From NCBI GenBank assembly GCA_007571115.1, contig RKSA01000246.1:1-5106 (forward strand): a stretch of DNA of 5,106 bases, read 5' to 3'. Position numbers and translations under genes: made by a program. How positions within the stretch are numbered: position 1 is the stretch's first letter; each line of letters begins with the position of its first letter. Positions 4,478 through 5,106 of the stretch are shown here, piece by piece. The notes below the pieces were generated by a model. That model ran no database searches, was not told the origin of the DNA, and saw nothing but the letters and a program-made list of their open reading frames with translations. The DNA is from Gammaproteobacteria bacterium (GTDB taxonomy: Bacteria > Pseudomonadota > Gammaproteobacteria > Pseudomonadales > Pseudohongiellaceae).

Positions 4478-5106
4478 TCAAGTCAACGGCGATGCGACGG
4501 CATCGCCAAGCATCCTGCGCAGTTCCGCGCCCGGTTGCGGCGCGCGCATCAAGGTCTCGCCGATCAGGAAGGCATGAACTCCCCGCTCGATCATCGCGCG
4601 CATGTCCTCGGCACCGCCAATGCCGCTTTCGCTGATGACGATCCGGTCGGGAGGAATCTGCGGAAGCAGTTCCAGGGTCGTTTCGAGGCGGGTCCGGAAA
4701 TTGCGCAAATTCCGGTTGTTCACGCCGATCAACTGGCAATCGAGCCGCAAGGCGCGTTCGAGCTCGGCGCGGTCGTGAACTTCGACGAGCACGTCGAGCT
4801 GCAAGCTTGCCGCGCGGGCCGCGAGCTCCTGAAGCTGTACGTCGGACAGGGCGGCAACGATCAGCAGGATGCAATCGGCGCCGGCAAGACGCGACTCGGC
4901 GAGCTGGTACGCATCGATCATGAAGTCCTTGCGCAGCAATGGCAGGTGCTGGGCGGCACGCGCTGCCGCCAGATCTGCAAGACTGCCCTGGAAATGTTTC
5001 GCATCGGTCAGCACCGAAAGGCAGCAGGCACCCGACCGGGCATAGTCGGCCGCATGACGCGCGGCAGCGAAATCCTCGCGGATCAACCCCTTCGATGGCG
5101 AAGCGC
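4478..5106 (-). CDS. trpC: Indole-3-glycerol phosphate synthase TrpC (5' end beyond the window)
   Basis: TrpC closes the indole ring in tryptophan synthesis, converting CdRP to indole-3-glycerol phosphate with loss of CO2 and water. About 208 of the usual 265 or so residues are present; the gene runs off the right edge, and the first in-window codons read ASPSKG followed by LIREDF, the conserved phosphate-binding segment after the beta-1 strand. Later TIM-barrel motifs in order are ACCLSVLTDAKHFQGS, PLLRKDFMIDAYQ (catalytic Lys), ADCILLIVAAL, VLVEVHDRAEL (catalytic Glu), IGVNNRNLRNF (catalytic Asn), IVISESGIGG (catalytic Glu-Ser) and AFLIGETLMRA. The catalytic Glu and Lys near residues 50 lie outside the window. 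No frameshift or internal stop is seen, so the gene is cut by the window, not broken. A TTG at 5086 inside the conserved motif is not a real start. It ends 24 nt before yhfA on the same strand, without a terminator. Confidence 0.96.
   Translation of the reverse strand, partial: ASPSKGLIREDFAAARHAADYARSGACCLSVLTDAKHFQGSLADLAAARAAQHLPLLRKDFMIDAYQLAESRLAGADCILLIVAALSDVQLQELAARAASLQLDVLVEVHDRAELERALRLDCQLIGVNNRNLRNFRTRLETTLELLPQIPPDRIVISESGIGGAEDMRAMIERGVHAFLIGETLMRAPQPGAELRRMLGDAVASPLT

Overview
The window is a GC-rich stretch of a proteobacterial chromosome, most likely gammaproteobacterial. The evidence is a short Fis of the enteric type, a Coq7-type (not UbiF-type) ubiquinone hydroxylase, a close YhfA orthologue, and the order zinc-ribbon/DUF3426 gene - fis - purH, which recurs in gamma- and betaproteobacteria. 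Genus cannot be assigned from sequence alone. Almost all of the window is core housekeeping DNA.

Left block, + strand (46-3129): a membrane-anchored zinc-ribbon protein of unknown function (46-1041), the nucleoid protein and growth-phase regulator Fis (1205-1492), and the bifunctional purine enzyme PurH (1540-3129). The 163-nt gap before fis holds a repeat-rich segment with a plausible fis promoter. Fis and purH are only 47 nt apart with no visible terminator, so they may share transcripts. purD, a common neighbour of purH in related genomes, does not follow it here.

Junction (3130-3377): where purD might be expected there is a short, apparently broken ParD/CopG-type antitoxin remnant on the - strand. 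It abuts the purH stop codon and has no recognisable N-terminus or partner toxin. Its upstream side gives way to an extended -10 promoter placed so that the coq7 mRNA could be leaderless.

Right block (3384-5106): coq7 (+ strand, ubiquinone biosynthesis) converges on a - strand pair, trpC followed by yhfA. trpC (tryptophan biosynthesis) runs off the right edge and lacks its N-terminus. The coq7 and yhfA ends overlap by 13 nt, and a 10-bp perfect palindrome lies just inside the coq7 end. The two - strand genes are 24 nt apart and probably form one transcription unit.

No RNA gene, CRISPR array, insertion sequence or complete novel system is visible. The most notable departures from ordinary core sequence are the antitoxin relic, a 24-residue tandem repeat expanding in the zinc-ribbon protein linker, the repeats in the fis leader, and the leaderless coq7 architecture.
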